DNA of 64,000 nt from NCBI RefSeq assembly GCF_000161795.2, contig NZ_CP006882.1, positions 1,054,001-1,118,000 on the forward strand. The letters are read 5' to 3'. This DNA comes from Synechococcus sp. WH 8109. Its GTDB lineage: Bacteria > Cyanobacteriota > Cyanobacteriia > PCC-6307 > Cyanobiaceae. A program made the translations under genes and the position numbers. Shown piece by piece: positions 27,803 to 37,421 of this stretch. The notes below the pieces were generated by a model. The model did no database searches. It was not told the origin of the DNA and worked only from the letters and a program-made list of their open reading frames with translations. Position 1 is the stretch's first letter; the number at the start of each line of letters is the position of its first letter.

Positions 27803-27965
27803 CCCGTTGCCTGATGCATGTCCTGAGAAGCAACAACAGAATGAAAGGGCATCACGCCAATCAGTGACGTGGATCACAGAACAAGACTGAAGATCATAAA
27901 ACTATTCAGGCACGCGATTCACCACAGGTCACGAGGCGAGATTCACGCATAACCGGGAGAACAGC

Positions 27966-28148
27966 ATGAGCAGACGAGGCATCCATCCACTGCTTCGGGG
28001 TCTTGATCGGCCTCAGCGGGTCGCACCCTCAAGACACGCTGTCTTGCTGTCTGGCCTGGAATCGGCCCAGCGGAATCGTTATCTGCGCTCGGAAGCAGAA
28101 GAGAGCGAAACCTCCCAACAATCGATCAGGCATCGCTCATCTCAGTGA
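27966..28148 (+). CDS. doubtful 60-residue hypothetical protein
   Basis: Starts MSRRGIHPLLRGLDRPQRVA, with a GGGAGA ribosome-binding site a few bases upstream, and is rich in Arg, Ser and Glu. No motif or membrane helix is visible. It lies in an otherwise empty region. It could be a chance frame in GC-rich DNA. Confidence 0.25.
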   Translation: MSRRGIHPLLRGLDRPQRVAPSRHAVLLSGLESAQRNRYLRSEAEESETSQQSIRHRSSQ

Positions 28149-28353
28149 AACGAATGCCCCCGCAGGCGCTGATTTGTTCGTTCCTGCTGCATAAGAGAGG
28201 ATTGTGATCACAACCCAGGGTTGATTGGTGTGGAGTGAGGGGCCAAGTGGACCTCGATCCCCTGTTGGCGGCCGCTTGCCCTACCAGAACCACATCACCA
28301 CCATGCTTTCAATCCGCAGCTGCAGACAGGCGGCTCAATAATCTATTCCACTG

Positions 28354-28503
28354 ATGGTGGACCTTCTTCACAGACTGAACCTGGCCGAAATACCCCTGGA
28401 ATGGGTGGTCTGGACAAAAGGATCAATCTCTCATCCGAGGGTGGAAATTGTGGCTAGAGAGAGTGCCTCATTGTTCACTGGAGTTCATAAAAACCAGCCG
28501 TAG
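28354..28503 (+). CDS. candidate 49-residue hypothetical protein
   Basis: ATG at 28354 to TAG at 28503 encodes a 49-residue peptide beginning [20 protein letters not shown] and continuing with [18 protein letters not shown]. The amphipathic, protein-like composition stands out from the surrounding empty DNA. It could be a small protein or the remnant of a larger gene. Its last 19 bases overlap the 3' end of convergent ccsA. No family is recognised. Confidence 0.35.
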   Translation: MVDLLHRLNLAEIPLEWVVWTKGSISHPRVEIVARESASLFTGVHKNQP

Positions 28504-29417
28504 CTGTGCAAACCAATGCCCAGCAGATTGACGCCGATGTAGCAAACAGCGATCACCACAAGGCCAACCACAGCAACAAGAGCTGGGCGCCGGCCTTGCC
28601 AACCTCGACTGAGGCGGGTGTGCAGATAAGCGGCGTAAACCAGCCAGCAAATTAATGCCCAAGTTTCCTTAGGATCCCAGCTCCAGTAGCTGCCCCAGGC
28701 TTCATTGGCCCAAACGGCACCACTCACGATGCCCACCGTGAGCATCAAGAAACCAACCGTGATCGTGCGGTAACTGAGGCTGTCGAGTTGTTCATTGGTG
28801 CTCAGCTGAACCGATTGCAGATGAACAGAACCAGGGTTCGCGATCGAGGCCGCCTGACGAAATCCACCACTGCCAATGGAACTGCTCCGCAGTTCCAGGG
28901 ATTGGTCGCGATCCATGACCAACACCGCCAAGGAGAGCAGGGATCCCACCAGCAGAGCGGCATAACTCACCATGATCACGCTCACATGCATGACCAACCA
29001 GCTGGAGCGCAGGGCAGGAACCAAGGGGGCCGCTGACTGCAATTGATCTGGCAAGGCAAAGCTTGCAAAAGCGATGCAACCGAGACCCATGGGAGTGGCC
29101 GCTGCCGCGACGATGGGGGAAGGCCAGGCTCGTTCCACCAGCAACTGGGTGAGCGTGCAAGCCCAGGCCAGGAAGCACAGGGATTCGTAGAGGTTGCTGA
29201 TCGGGAAGTGACCCGACTGCCACCAGCGCAGAATCAGCTGAGCGGTGAAAAGAAGGTTGGCGACGGCCACTAGCAGCCGAACCAACCCAGCACGGGACTG
29301 GCTCGACACCGCCCAGAAAGCCAGAGGCATGGCCAGCAGCAGCAACACAAAGCCTGCAAAGCCAAGGCTGGTGACCAACTCAAAAGGCGTGTTCAGCACA
29401 CCATTCCCCGAAGACAC
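28485..29417 (-). CDS. ccsA: c-type cytochrome biogenesis protein CcsA
   Basis: CcsA works with Ccs1 in System II, moving heme across the thylakoid membrane and attaching it to apocytochromes c6 and f. The 310-residue protein has about eight membrane helices, the tryptophan-rich heme motif [19 protein letters not shown] near residue 240, and histidines in the flanking helices (LVMHVSV, YLHTRL). It lies 20 bases downstream of the lptF/G-like gene. Confidence 0.95.
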   Translation of the reverse strand: MSSGNGVLNTPFELVTSLGFAGFVLLLLAMPLAFWAVSSQSRAGLVRLLVAVANLLFTAQLILRWWQSGHFPISNLYESLCFLAWACTLTQLLVERAWPSPIVAAAATPMGLGCIAFASFALPDQLQSAAPLVPALRSSWLVMHVSVIMVSYAALLVGSLLSLAVLVMDRDQSLELRSSSIGSGGFRQAASIANPGSVHLQSVQLSTNEQLDSLSYRTITVGFLMLTVGIVSGAVWANEAWGSYWSWDPKETWALICWLVYAAYLHTRLSRGWQGRRPALVAVVGLVVIAVCYIGVNLLGIGLHSYGWFL

Positions 29418-29437
29418 GGCGATTCTGCCTCGGCCAA

Positions 29438-30601
29438 TCAGCGACTGGCCTGTTTCAGCAACAGACCACCCGCCCCGAGAAACAACACCACGGGCAGCCA
29501 GGCCGCCAGGATCGGTGACAGGGTTCCCTTCACCCCCAGCGAACTGAAGCTAAACCCAATCACGTAATAAATAGCGATGATCCCAAGAGTGAGCACAAAC
29601 GAGAAGCTTCGGCTGGTGCGGTAAGTGGGCTGAGCACCGAGGGTGGCTCCAAACAGACCAAACACCAGACAGGCCATCGGAACTGTGAACTTTTCCTGGA
29701 TCCGCACACGGATTTTACGGGCTTCCTTGATGCTTCCGGACTCTTCGTACAACCTCTGAGCCTGCAATGCTTCAGCAACAGTCATATTGACCGCATCTTC
29801 TTCAATTCCTGCCAGGCGCTGAGGAGCTGAGTCAAGAGGATACAGATAACGTTTGAAATCGGCCTTGGTAGAGCTTCCATTAGCCGTCAAAGTTAGTATG
29901 TGTCCATCCAGGAAATCCCAACCAGTCTGATCATCATTCCAAATAGCCCTATCAGCTCGCAACAGCTGAGTAATGCCGGATCTAGAGAAGTCCAGCACCG
30001 TTACATCTTTCATTTCACCATCCTGAAATTTCCATGAATAAAACAGTTGTAATAAGCCTCTGTCTGCCGACTTTCCATCTATTCCAGTACGCCTACCAAA
30101 TCGAGGGTAAATAATGTCTTCTCCTGTTTTATTGGCAATAGCTTGGCCCAAACCCCGCTTTAAATTGACTTCTGCATAACGCTCACTGCGGGGCACGACC
30201 ACATCGTTCAAGAAGAAGCTGAACAGGGTCATCGCCATCGAGAGGGCGATGGCGGCACTGATCATCCGCTTTGTGGTGATGCCGAGGCTACGCAGGGCGG
30301 TGAGTTCGTTGTTTGCAGACAAGCGGGTGAACACGAACAAAGATGCCATCAGCGTTCCGATCGGAACAGAGAAAGCCAACCAACGCGGGATGCTCAAAAA
30401 CAACACCTGAGCCGCGATCGTGATCGGCAGGTTCTTGTCGACCATCTGCCGCACCAGTTCAAACATCACGCCACCCGTAAGCAGCAGCAGGGTGAACAGG
30501 GCAATGAAGAACAGAAGCGGACCAAGAAGCTCCTTGAGCAACCAACGATCCAGAAGATCCAGCCGCATCCAGGTGGCCCGTTTGAGACGATCCAAAATCA
30601 C
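29438..30601 (-). CDS. LptF/LptG family permease
   Basis: A 387-residue membrane subunit of the ABC transporter that extracts lipopolysaccharide from the inner membrane. The N-terminal helices (about 20-110) contain [20 protein letters not shown], a periplasmic jelly-roll domain spans about 135-290, and the C-terminal helices end at residue 385. It starts with GTG inside the lptB stop codon (GTGA) and follows lptA-lptB. One gene of this family serves as both LptF and LptG in many cyanobacteria. The DNA for residues about 141-244 has markedly lower GC than the flanks. Confidence 0.9.
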   Translation of the reverse strand: MILDRLKRATWMRLDLLDRWLLKELLGPLLFFIALFTLLLLTGGVMFELVRQMVDKNLPITIAAQVLFLSIPRWLAFSVPIGTLMASLFVFTRLSANNELTALRSLGITTKRMISAAIALSMAMTLFSFFLNDVVVPRSERYAEVNLKRGLGQAIANKTGEDIIYPRFGRRTGIDGKSADRGLLQLFYSWKFQDGEMKDVTVLDFSRSGITQLLRADRAIWNDDQTGWDFLDGHILTLTANGSSTKADFKRYLYPLDSAPQRLAGIEEDAVNMTVAEALQAQRLYEESGSIKEARKIRVRIQEKFTVPMACLVFGLFGATLGAQPTYRTSRSFSFVLTLGIIAIYYVIGFSFSSLGVKGTLSPILAAWLPVVLFLGAGGLLLKQASR

Positions 30602-31326
30602 AGTTGGAATCCCTCCCCGAGGTAATAACGACGCACCTGTGGGTCAGCCGCAACCTCCTCGGAACGTCCTGCGGCCAACACCGCACCATCGTTGAGGATG
30701 TAAGCCCGATCGGTGGTGGCCAGGGTTTCGCGCACGTTGTGATCAGTGATCAGAATCCCCATGCCCCGGGAGCGCAACCCCTCAATCAGCAGCTGCAGAT
30801 CCGCCACCGCAAGGGGGTCGACCCCAGCAAAGGGTTCATCCAAAAGCAGATACGTCGGTCCGTTAGCACCCGATGCCAGCGCCCTGGCCACTTCGCAACG
30901 GCGACGTTCTCCCCCGGAGAGTTGAAAGCCAAGACGGTTGATGAATGCGCCGAGGTGAAAGTCCTCAATCAGCTGCTGGCGCCGATCCCGACGCTGCTCG
31001 GAACTGAGATCGGTCTGTTCAAGGGCGATATCCAGATTCTCACGTACCGTGAGATTGCGAAACACACTCGCTTCCTGGGGCAAGTAACCCACACCAAGCC
31101 TGGCTCGCTCCGGCATGGGCAGATGGGTGACCCGCTCACCGTTCACGGTCACCTCGCCCTGATCAGGTGAGAGCAAACCGATCACCAGATTAAAGGTGGT
31201 GGTTTTTCCAGCTCCATTGGGACCCAGCAGGCCGACAACCTCGCCGGGGGCAAGCTTCAGATCCAAGCCCTTCACCAACTGGCGGCCCCCAAGGGTGATG
31301 GAGACATTCGACAGTTCAAGGGTCAT
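30598..31326 (-). CDS. lptB: LPS export ABC transporter ATP-binding protein LptB
   Basis: LptB energises lipopolysaccharide extraction. From the ATG at 31326 the protein has 242 residues: Walker A GPNGAGKTT, Q-loop, signature LSGGERRR, Walker B YLLLDEPFAGVDP and switch H in ITDHNVRETL, the LptB-type order. Its start overlaps the lptA stop (ATGA), and its stop overlaps the start of the permease. Confidence 0.95.
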   Translation of the reverse strand: MTLELSNVSITLGGRQLVKGLDLKLAPGEVVGLLGPNGAGKTTTFNLVIGLLSPDQGEVTVNGERVTHLPMPERARLGVGYLPQEASVFRNLTVRENLDIALEQTDLSSEQRRDRRQQLIEDFHLGAFINRLGFQLSGGERRRCEVARALASGANGPTYLLLDEPFAGVDPLAVADLQLLIEGLRSRGMGILITDHNVRETLATTDRAYILNDGAVLAAGRSEEVAADPQVRRYYLGEGFQL

Positions 31327-31775
31327 GGAGATACCGGGTTGGTCTCGGCCTGAACGTCGAGCACGGGTTGGCTTGGACTGAGCGACCACTGACTGAACAC
31401 CTGCTGGCCCGGAACGGGACTGGCAATCGCGCGACCTTCGCCCAACAGATAGGTGAAGCGATCAGCGCGGAGCTGGTTGCCATCAGCCTCGATCACATCC
31501 ACATCACCACTCAGCACAATCCGGTCTTCCTCCGTGAAGTACTGGGCCTGTCGGCTTGTGGCCACCAAACCACGACCGAGATGCACGAAGCGAACATTGC
31601 CACTGGCGGTAATTACACCCGTGCCGTTGTCGGCCGATTGCAGGTCGGACTCAATAGTGATGACGCCTGCGTCAGATGTTTGCTGAGCCTGGGACGACAC
31701 CAGGGGCCAGAGGACGGTGAGAAGGGGCAAAGCTAAAAGAAGCCCCCGGGAACGGAGCATTGCTTTCACTGCCAC
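31323..31775 (-). CDS. lptA: LptA/OstA-like periplasmic LPS transport protein
   Basis: A 150-residue protein with an N-terminal signal peptide (residues about 1-31, LLLALPLLTVLWPLVSSQAQ) and an OstA beta-jelly-roll domain: ITIESDLQSAD, GVITASGNVRF, ATSRQAQYF, IVLSGDVDVIEADGNQLRAD. It would carry LPS across the periplasm. It is coupled to lptB by a 4-base overlap, completing lptA-lptB-lptF/G in this operon. Confidence 0.9.
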   Translation of the reverse strand: MAVKAMLRSRGLLLALPLLTVLWPLVSSQAQQTSDAGVITIESDLQSADNGTGVITASGNVRFVHLGRGLVATSRQAQYFTEEDRIVLSGDVDVIEADGNQLRADRFTYLLGEGRAIASPVPGQQVFSQWSLSPSQPVLDVQAETNPVSP

Positions 31776-31810
31776 ACCACCTGCCCAAGTCCGTCGAGAC
31801 TACCGGCGCT

Positions 31811-32167
31811 TCAGCGCATGGTCTCAAGAACAGGGACAGTGCATGACTCGGGATCCCGATCCTGCTGAAGCGCCTCAAGCCGCTGTTGCACAGCACTGCA
31901 CAGAGACGCAAGATCCAGGCCAAGATCTGGAGTCCCCGGACGTTTGAGACGACCCAGAGCTTCACCGAAAAGAATAGTGGCCCCGCGCCGGTTGCCCCGT
32001 TGCAGATGCAACTGCGCTACTGCCACCTGCAGGATCCCCTGAAGGCTGCGCCGATCCGGATCAGCGGTTTCATGCCAGAGCTCCTCAAATAGATCATGAG
32101 CGGCATACCACTCACCCGCATTGAAGAGCTCCACACCCTGTTGAAAGCGAGGGTCCGCCTGAGGCAT
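31811..32167 (-). CDS. DUF309 domain protein
   Basis: A 118-residue helical protein with the DUF309 signature FNAGEWYAAHDLFEELWHE (residues 15-33) and LQGILQVAVAQLHLQRGN (43-60). The family is common in cyanobacteria and of unknown function. Its start shares one base with the typA stop (TGATG), so it is translated with typA. Confidence 0.88.
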   Translation of the reverse strand: MPQADPRFQQGVELFNAGEWYAAHDLFEELWHETADPDRRSLQGILQVAVAQLHLQRGNRRGATILFGEALGRLKRPGTPDLGLDLASLCSAVQQRLEALQQDRDPESCTVPVLETMR

Positions 32168-33975
32168 CAGCGCTTGGACTTGGCTGGCTTCTTGCCGGGA
32201 AGTTTGCGCAGACGGATCGACTCGGGTGTGACTTCGAGCATCTCATCGGGACCGATATATTCGAGCGCGCGCTCCAGCGTCATCTGAACCGGTGCCTGCA
32301 GCGTGTCCAATTCCTCAGCGCCCGCGGAACGCATGTTGGTGAGCTGCTTGGTCTTGCAGACGTTGATCTCCAGGTCCTGAGGCCGGTTGTATTCCCCGAT
32401 GATCATTCCCTTATAGACCTTGGTGCCCGGACTGATGAAGAACTGGCCGCGATCCTCTGCGTTCTTGAGGGCATAAAACGTTGCTGTTCCCTCTTCGAAG
32501 GCGATCAGCACACCGTTTCGGCGGGTGTCGAATTCACCCATCATCGGCCGGTATTCGTAGAAGGAATGACTCATGATTCCCTCGCCGCGGGTGGCCCGGA
32601 TGAATTCACCGCGGAAACCGATCAGACCGCGAGAAGGAACGATGAACTCCAGCTGGGTGCGGCCATCAGCGCTGGTTTCCATGTTCTGCATCTCGCCCTT
32701 ACGGGTGCCCAGTTTTTCTATGCAGCTGCCCACCGCTGGTTCTGGCACATCCATCACCAGGGTCTCCACCGGCTCGCAGGGGGTGCCATCGATGGTGCGG
32801 TAGATCACCTGCGGCTGGGACACCTGGAACTCATAGCCCTCACGGCGCATGGTCTCGATCAGGATGCCGAGGTGCAGCTCACCGCGACCACTCACAGCAA
32901 AACGGTCCGGTGAATCGGTGTCTTCCACACGCAGGGCAACGTTGGTGAGCAACTCACGCTGCAGGCGGTCACGCACCTGACGACTGGTGACGAACTTGCC
33001 TTCCTTGCCCGCGAAGGGTGAATCGTTGACAACAAAGGTCATCTGCAGGGTGGGCTCATCCACCTTGATCAGCGGCAGAGCGGTGGGCTCATCGGGGCAA
33101 GCGATGGTTTCGCCGATGTTGACGTCGTCAAAGCCAGCCACAGCCACCAGATCACCGGCAAAAGCCTCTTCGATCTCAACGCGCTGCAAGCCCTCGAAGC
33201 CCAGCAGTTTGCTGATGCGTCCCTTCTTGATGCTGCCGTCGTCCTTGATCAGTGCAGCGTTCTGACCCTGTTTAATTTTGCCATTGTGAACGCGGCCAAT
33301 GATGATCCGGCCAAGGAAGTCGGAATAGTCAAGGGTGGTGATTTGCAGCTGGAGGGGCTTCTCCGGGTCACCAACCGGGGGCGGAACGTGGCGCAGGATG
33401 GCATCGAACAGCGGACGCATGTTGTCGCTGTCGGTCTTCATGTCGGGCTTGGCGAAGCCTCCAAGACCGCTACCAAAAAGGTAGGGGAAATCGCACTGAT
33501 CATCGTCAGCGCCGAGTTCGATGAACAGATCGAGAACCTTGTCGACGGCGGTCTCAGGATCCACCCGGGCCCTGTCGATCTTGTTGACGAAGACGATCGG
33601 ACGCAAGCCCTGCTCGAGGGCCTTCTTCAGCACAAAACGGGTCTGGGGCATCGGCCCCTCATTGGCATCCACGATCAGCAGGCAACCGTCGACCATGCCC
33701 AGCACCCGCTCCACTTCTCCACCGAAATCGGCGTGACCAGGGGTGTCAACGATGTTGATCCGGGTGTCGTTGTAAGTGACCGCCGTGTTCTTCGACAGAA
33801 TCGTGATGCCCCGCTCACGCTCAAGGTCGTTGGAGTCCATCACACACGTCGGGACGGCCTCGTTGTCGCGGAAAATTCCTGACTGCGCCAACAGCGAATC
33901 GACCAGAGTCGTCTTGCCGTGGTCAACGTGGGCGATGATCGCGATGTTGCGGATCGCCTTGTTGTTGGCGCTCAT
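32167..33975 (-). CDS. typA: translational GTPase TypA/BipA
   Basis: TypA is a ribosome-associated GTPase of the EF-G family involved in stress adaptation and 50S assembly. The 602-residue protein has G1 AHVDHGKTT (residues 15-23), switch [34 protein letters not shown] and the C-terminal BipA domain ([24 protein letters not shown]). Coupled to the DUF309 gene. Confidence 0.97.
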   Translation of the reverse strand: MSANNKAIRNIAIIAHVDHGKTTLVDSLLAQSGIFRDNEAVPTCVMDSNDLERERGITILSKNTAVTYNDTRINIVDTPGHADFGGEVERVLGMVDGCLLIVDANEGPMPQTRFVLKKALEQGLRPIVFVNKIDRARVDPETAVDKVLDLFIELGADDDQCDFPYLFGSGLGGFAKPDMKTDSDNMRPLFDAILRHVPPPVGDPEKPLQLQITTLDYSDFLGRIIIGRVHNGKIKQGQNAALIKDDGSIKKGRISKLLGFEGLQRVEIEEAFAGDLVAVAGFDDVNIGETIACPDEPTALPLIKVDEPTLQMTFVVNDSPFAGKEGKFVTSRQVRDRLQRELLTNVALRVEDTDSPDRFAVSGRGELHLGILIETMRREGYEFQVSQPQVIYRTIDGTPCEPVETLVMDVPEPAVGSCIEKLGTRKGEMQNMETSADGRTQLEFIVPSRGLIGFRGEFIRATRGEGIMSHSFYEYRPMMGEFDTRRNGVLIAFEEGTATFYALKNAEDRGQFFISPGTKVYKGMIIGEYNRPQDLEINVCKTKQLTNMRSAGAEELDTLQAPVQMTLERALEYIGPDEMLEVTPESIRLRKLPGKKPAKSKR

Positions 33976-34032
33976 GCGGGCTGACCGTAAGTATTTGTGA
34001 AGAACGCCAAAGGCGCAGTGCGACAGGTTATC

Positions 34033-36564
34033 TCAACGTGAGAATCGACTGGTGCGCTCCGGACCCTTGCTGCGCAGGCTGCCACGGGTGACGCCCAGCT
34101 GGTGGTGGATCTGCTCCTGGGACCAGACCTCCTGGGTGGCCATCCGACCCGCCAGAGCCTCGGCGTAAAGGCTGACGCGCCGGCGCGTCGCAGAGGCATC
34201 CTCATCGAGAAGTTCGAGCCGGATCCTGCGTACGCCTGCCCGCAGCAGCGACGGAAGCGCCTCAACGCCCGATTGCGCCGTGCCATTGAAAAGGGTGTTA
34301 CGACAACCCAGATCAGCCCGCAGGGGATGTTCAACGCCGCTGCGATCCCGCAAGGTGACGTGGTGCTTCTCACAGGGACGACCGCAATCGGTGTGGTCCT
34401 TGCCGGCCGAGAGGAATGCACAGAACAGGCAATGCTCCATATGGAACAACGGCATGTGCTGATGCAGGGTGACCTCCAGCAGCGCTGGATCAACGGCGGC
34501 GGCCAGATCCAGCAGTTGCTGAAGGTTCAGGTCGTAACTCGCCGTGAGTCGCTGCAGCGTCCAATAGTCCCGATACCAGTGGAAACTCAGGGGGTTGGCG
34601 GTGTTGAGGGAAAAGTCTCCAATGCAGGGTGCCAGCGGTGTCAGCACCTCCAGCTGATCGGCATTTCGCACCAGGAAACCGTCAGGACGGGCCCGAATCA
34701 GTGGCTCAAGCGACCAGCGTTCATCAGGCCGTGTGATCCGTGCCCCGGCCAGCCATACACCCTCCGGCCAGCAGCCACGACCGATCGCCACCGCTTCCCG
34801 CAGCTCCCAAGGCTGCTCAAGATCCGCCACCACTGATCGAATCGGCAGGTCTGTACCGGAGAGATCAACCAAGGCCTGCAGCTGCTCAAGGCTGCGCACC
34901 AGCACCACCAAGCCTGGCTTGGTCTCGCTGAGGGGAGCGACAGCTGGTGGGTACATCTGAGCCAGCAGCTCTGTTGGGTTTGGCGTTTTGGTGGCTGCAG
35001 GAACAGGACCTGAATCGGTGCTGTCATCTCCTGAGACCTCCAACTGCTCCAACAGGGCCCTACGCATGCGGTTCAGTTCCGCCACGGGCAGAAAAAGATC
35101 TCCCTCCAGTTCGATCTCCAGATGCTGAAGCGACCAACCGGTGCCCCCAAGGCGTCCCAATTGCTGCTCAAGCCGTTCCCGTTCCAGGGGGCGCTGCGAA
35201 GCGCTTTCCAGCGGCATGGTGCTGCAGAGCTTCAGCTCAAATCCCTGGGGCTCCAGGACGTGCAACTCCAGCGGTGCATCCAGCCGACCGGACACCCGCA
35301 GCGCCAGATCCCGTGACCGAGCCTCCACCGTGCGGCGGGCGGCACGCTGCCAACGGGACTGCCAATCGGGGTCACTGGTGAGCCAGACCGAGGCGCCAGG
35401 TCTCAAGCCCGAGCCATCCACACGATCGGGCCCCAGGCGCAGCTTCCAGCGTTCGTCGCCCAGCCGCTCACACACCATGATCCGGCCACCGATCTCCCGA
35501 GGCGGCTGCAGGGGGTCGGACGACAGCTGTTCCAACACAAGGCCCTGCCCGGAATGCAGCTTTTCCCGGCTGCGCAGATGCAACCAACCACCCCGTTCCA
35601 CCCGCAGCAACTGCCCCAGCAGCGGGCCCCGCTTCTTGCTCCAGCGGCCATGCACCAGACGGCGATGGTTCACCCCTTCAAGCCAACCGGTGGAAAGGCC
35701 ACGGGAAAATGCCAGCTCAAGCTGGCGTTGCACCTGCGGCGCCGAAGCGGGGGTTTGATCCAAGCGCTGCCGATAGGCGTCGGTGACGGCAGCCACGTAG
35801 GCAGCGTCCTTAAGACGCCCTTCGATCTTGAGGCTGGCCACGCCGATGCGCTGTAACTCCGGCAGCAGCTCCCAGGCCGCCAGATCCTGGGGCGAGAGGA
35901 GGTAACGCTGGTCTTCAAGGGTGTGGGGTTGACCATCCACAACCATTTCGTAGGGCAGGCGACAGGCCTGGGCGCACTCACCTCGATTGGCACTGCGCTG
36001 CCCGAGGGATTCACTGGTCAGACATTGACCGGAATAGGCGACGCAAAGGGCGCCGTGCACAAACACCTCCAACGGCATCGCAAGGTTCCGCTGAATCAGT
36101 TGTGTCTGCAGGCGCTCGAGATCACGCAGGGCCAGCTCACGGGCTAGCACCACCCGCTGGCAACCCAGCGCCGCAGCCTGGGTAATCCCCGCTGCACTGG
36201 TGATCGACATCTGGGTTGAGCCGTGCACACAGAGGTTCGGCACCAGCCGCTGGGCCAGGCGACAGAGCCCCACGTCCTGGACGATCACCGCATCCACGCC
36301 GGCTCGATCTGCAGCGATCAGCAACTGAGCCGCTGCCTCCAATTCATCACTGAACACCAACACGTTGAAGGTGAGGAATCCCTTCAGCCCCCGCTGATGC
36401 AGCCACTGCATCACCTCAGGAAGGTCTTGCAGTCGGAAATTCTCAGCCCGCTGACGGGCGTTGAAGGCATCAACGCCGAAATACACCGCATCGGCACCGG
36501 AGGCGGCGGCCGCCTTCATCGCAGCCCAATCCCCTGCAGGTGAAAGCAGTTCGGGAACGTTCAA
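34033..36564 (-). CDS. U32 family peptidase / RlhA-like rRNA hydroxylase
   Basis: An 843-residue protein starting with TTG, which is fused to the upstream stop (TTGA). It has the U32 opening VPELLSPAGDW, the signature HGALCVAYSGQCLTSE with cysteines in RGECAQACRLPY, and a long C-terminal half that includes EHCLFCAFLS and CGRPCEKHHVTLRDR. The E. coli relative RlhA hydroxylates C2501 of 23S rRNA, and similar proteins hydroxylate tRNA or quinones. The large collagenase-like C-terminal domain fits RlhA. It follows the M15 peptidase gene. Confidence 0.88.
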   Translation of the reverse strand: MNVPELLSPAGDWAAMKAAAASGADAVYFGVDAFNARQRAENFRLQDLPEVMQWLHQRGLKGFLTFNVLVFSDELEAAAQLLIAADRAGVDAVIVQDVGLCRLAQRLVPNLCVHGSTQMSITSAAGITQAAALGCQRVVLARELALRDLERLQTQLIQRNLAMPLEVFVHGALCVAYSGQCLTSESLGQRSANRGECAQACRLPYEMVVDGQPHTLEDQRYLLSPQDLAAWELLPELQRIGVASLKIEGRLKDAAYVAAVTDAYRQRLDQTPASAPQVQRQLELAFSRGLSTGWLEGVNHRRLVHGRWSKKRGPLLGQLLRVERGGWLHLRSREKLHSGQGLVLEQLSSDPLQPPREIGGRIMVCERLGDERWKLRLGPDRVDGSGLRPGASVWLTSDPDWQSRWQRAARRTVEARSRDLALRVSGRLDAPLELHVLEPQGFELKLCSTMPLESASQRPLERERLEQQLGRLGGTGWSLQHLEIELEGDLFLPVAELNRMRRALLEQLEVSGDDSTDSGPVPAATKTPNPTELLAQMYPPAVAPLSETKPGLVVLVRSLEQLQALVDLSGTDLPIRSVVADLEQPWELREAVAIGRGCWPEGVWLAGARITRPDERWSLEPLIRARPDGFLVRNADQLEVLTPLAPCIGDFSLNTANPLSFHWYRDYWTLQRLTASYDLNLQQLLDLAAAVDPALLEVTLHQHMPLFHMEHCLFCAFLSAGKDHTDCGRPCEKHHVTLRDRSGVEHPLRADLGCRNTLFNGTAQSGVEALPSLLRAGVRRIRLELLDEDASATRRRVSLYAEALAGRMATQEVWSQEQIHHQLGVTRGSLRSKGPERTSRFSR

Positions 36565-37394
36565 GGGTCGCGCCTAGAGAACCGACTGGCCGGCTCGAAC
36601 AAACGCAGTGCATCCGCATTGCCCTCGTAGCGCCAATGCCAGGGTTCGTACATCACACCCTGCTTGTTGCCCTCAGGGAAGGACAACACGAAGTGATATC
36701 TCGCCGCATGGTCCTGCAACCAGCTAAAGGCAGTGGTGTCTTGGAAGCTCTGGGAGAGGTTGGTCTCAGGAAAACGGCCATCGCCGAGATCAACGGCATA
36801 CCCCGTGCTGTGCTCGGAGTAGCCCGGTGGAGCTGACACCTGGGCTCGCTCTTCAGCGGTCTGGTTCCGTTCGGAGGCCACGTCAAAAAAGATCGATTCC
36901 TGGAGGGCCAGTGAGCGGAATCCACTGAGCAGACGCAGATCGATTCCGTCAGCCAAGGCGGAACGCATCATCGTGTCAAGGGCCTCGGCGGCTTTCACAT
37001 TCAGCTCAATCCCCGGTTCAAAGACGATGAGTTGATCAGCATCTGCCTCTCCGTAGGGAAAGTGACCCAGGAGACGGCCATCAGCGTCGGGAAGTTCGCG
37101 AAAGCCTGAAATCTCAAGGCTTTGCATGGGCTGGCGCTGTGACAGCAGCGTGGGAACCAGCATCACCGCAGCGAGGGTTCCGGCACAGACGAGAACGAGC
37201 CCAAACAGCAATCCAGCTGCGCCATTTCCCTTGCGTTGACGCGGCTGCCGTTTTCGTCGAGCGACCGGAATGTCCTCCCGCTCGATGCGTCGCGCAGAGG
37301 AGGCCCGAACCAAGGCGCTGATGCGTGTTGTTTCGATCGTAAAGGCAGCAACCAGGTCAACCCACAAAGGTTGTTGTGGCAGTGATAGCTTCAC
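36561..37394 (-). CDS. M15 family D-alanyl-D-alanine carboxypeptidase (VanY-like)
   Basis: Zinc peptidase acting on peptidoglycan stem peptides. It has an N-terminal basic segment, a membrane anchor (AAGLLFGLVLVCAGTLAAVMLVP, residues about 59-82), then the catalytic domain with LLSGFRS, the zinc motif SEHSTGYAVDLGD and EPWHWRY. The active site would face the periplasm. The start is uncertain: the ATG at 37394 gives 277 residues, while a GTG near 37310 or 37260 would give a shorter cytoplasmic tail. It overlaps the U32 gene by 4 bases. Confidence 0.88.
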   Translation of the reverse strand: MKLSLPQQPLWVDLVAAFTIETTRISALVRASSARRIEREDIPVARRKRQPRQRKGNGAAGLLFGLVLVCAGTLAAVMLVPTLLSQRQPMQSLEISGFRELPDADGRLLGHFPYGEADADQLIVFEPGIELNVKAAEALDTMMRSALADGIDLRLLSGFRSLALQESIFFDVASERNQTAEERAQVSAPPGYSEHSTGYAVDLGDGRFPETNLSQSFQDTTAFSWLQDHAARYHFVLSFPEGNKQGVMYEPWHWRYEGNADALRLFEPASRFSRRDP

Positions 37395-37421
37395 AAAACA
37401 ATCCAGCGGAGACGGGCTGAG

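Larger units (their letters stand above)
27541..28353. other. long stretch without a secure gene
   Basis: About 810 bases. It contains a strong terminator hairpin (27768-27802), a 14-codon ORF at 27661-27705 preceded by an excellent GGAGGTG ribosome-binding site, and a 60-codon ORF at 27966-28148 (Arg/Ser-rich, GGGAGA 7 bases before the ATG). A GTGA-N6-TCAC palindrome lies at 27864-27877. No tRNA or known cyanobacterial RNA was recognised. One or more small RNAs are plausible. Confidence 0.5.

Noticed and set aside
27864-27877. GTGA-N6-TCAC CRP-like palindrome
   Set aside because: Eight fixed bases are expected about once by chance in a 64 kb window, and the gene that follows is doubtful; kept only as a note.
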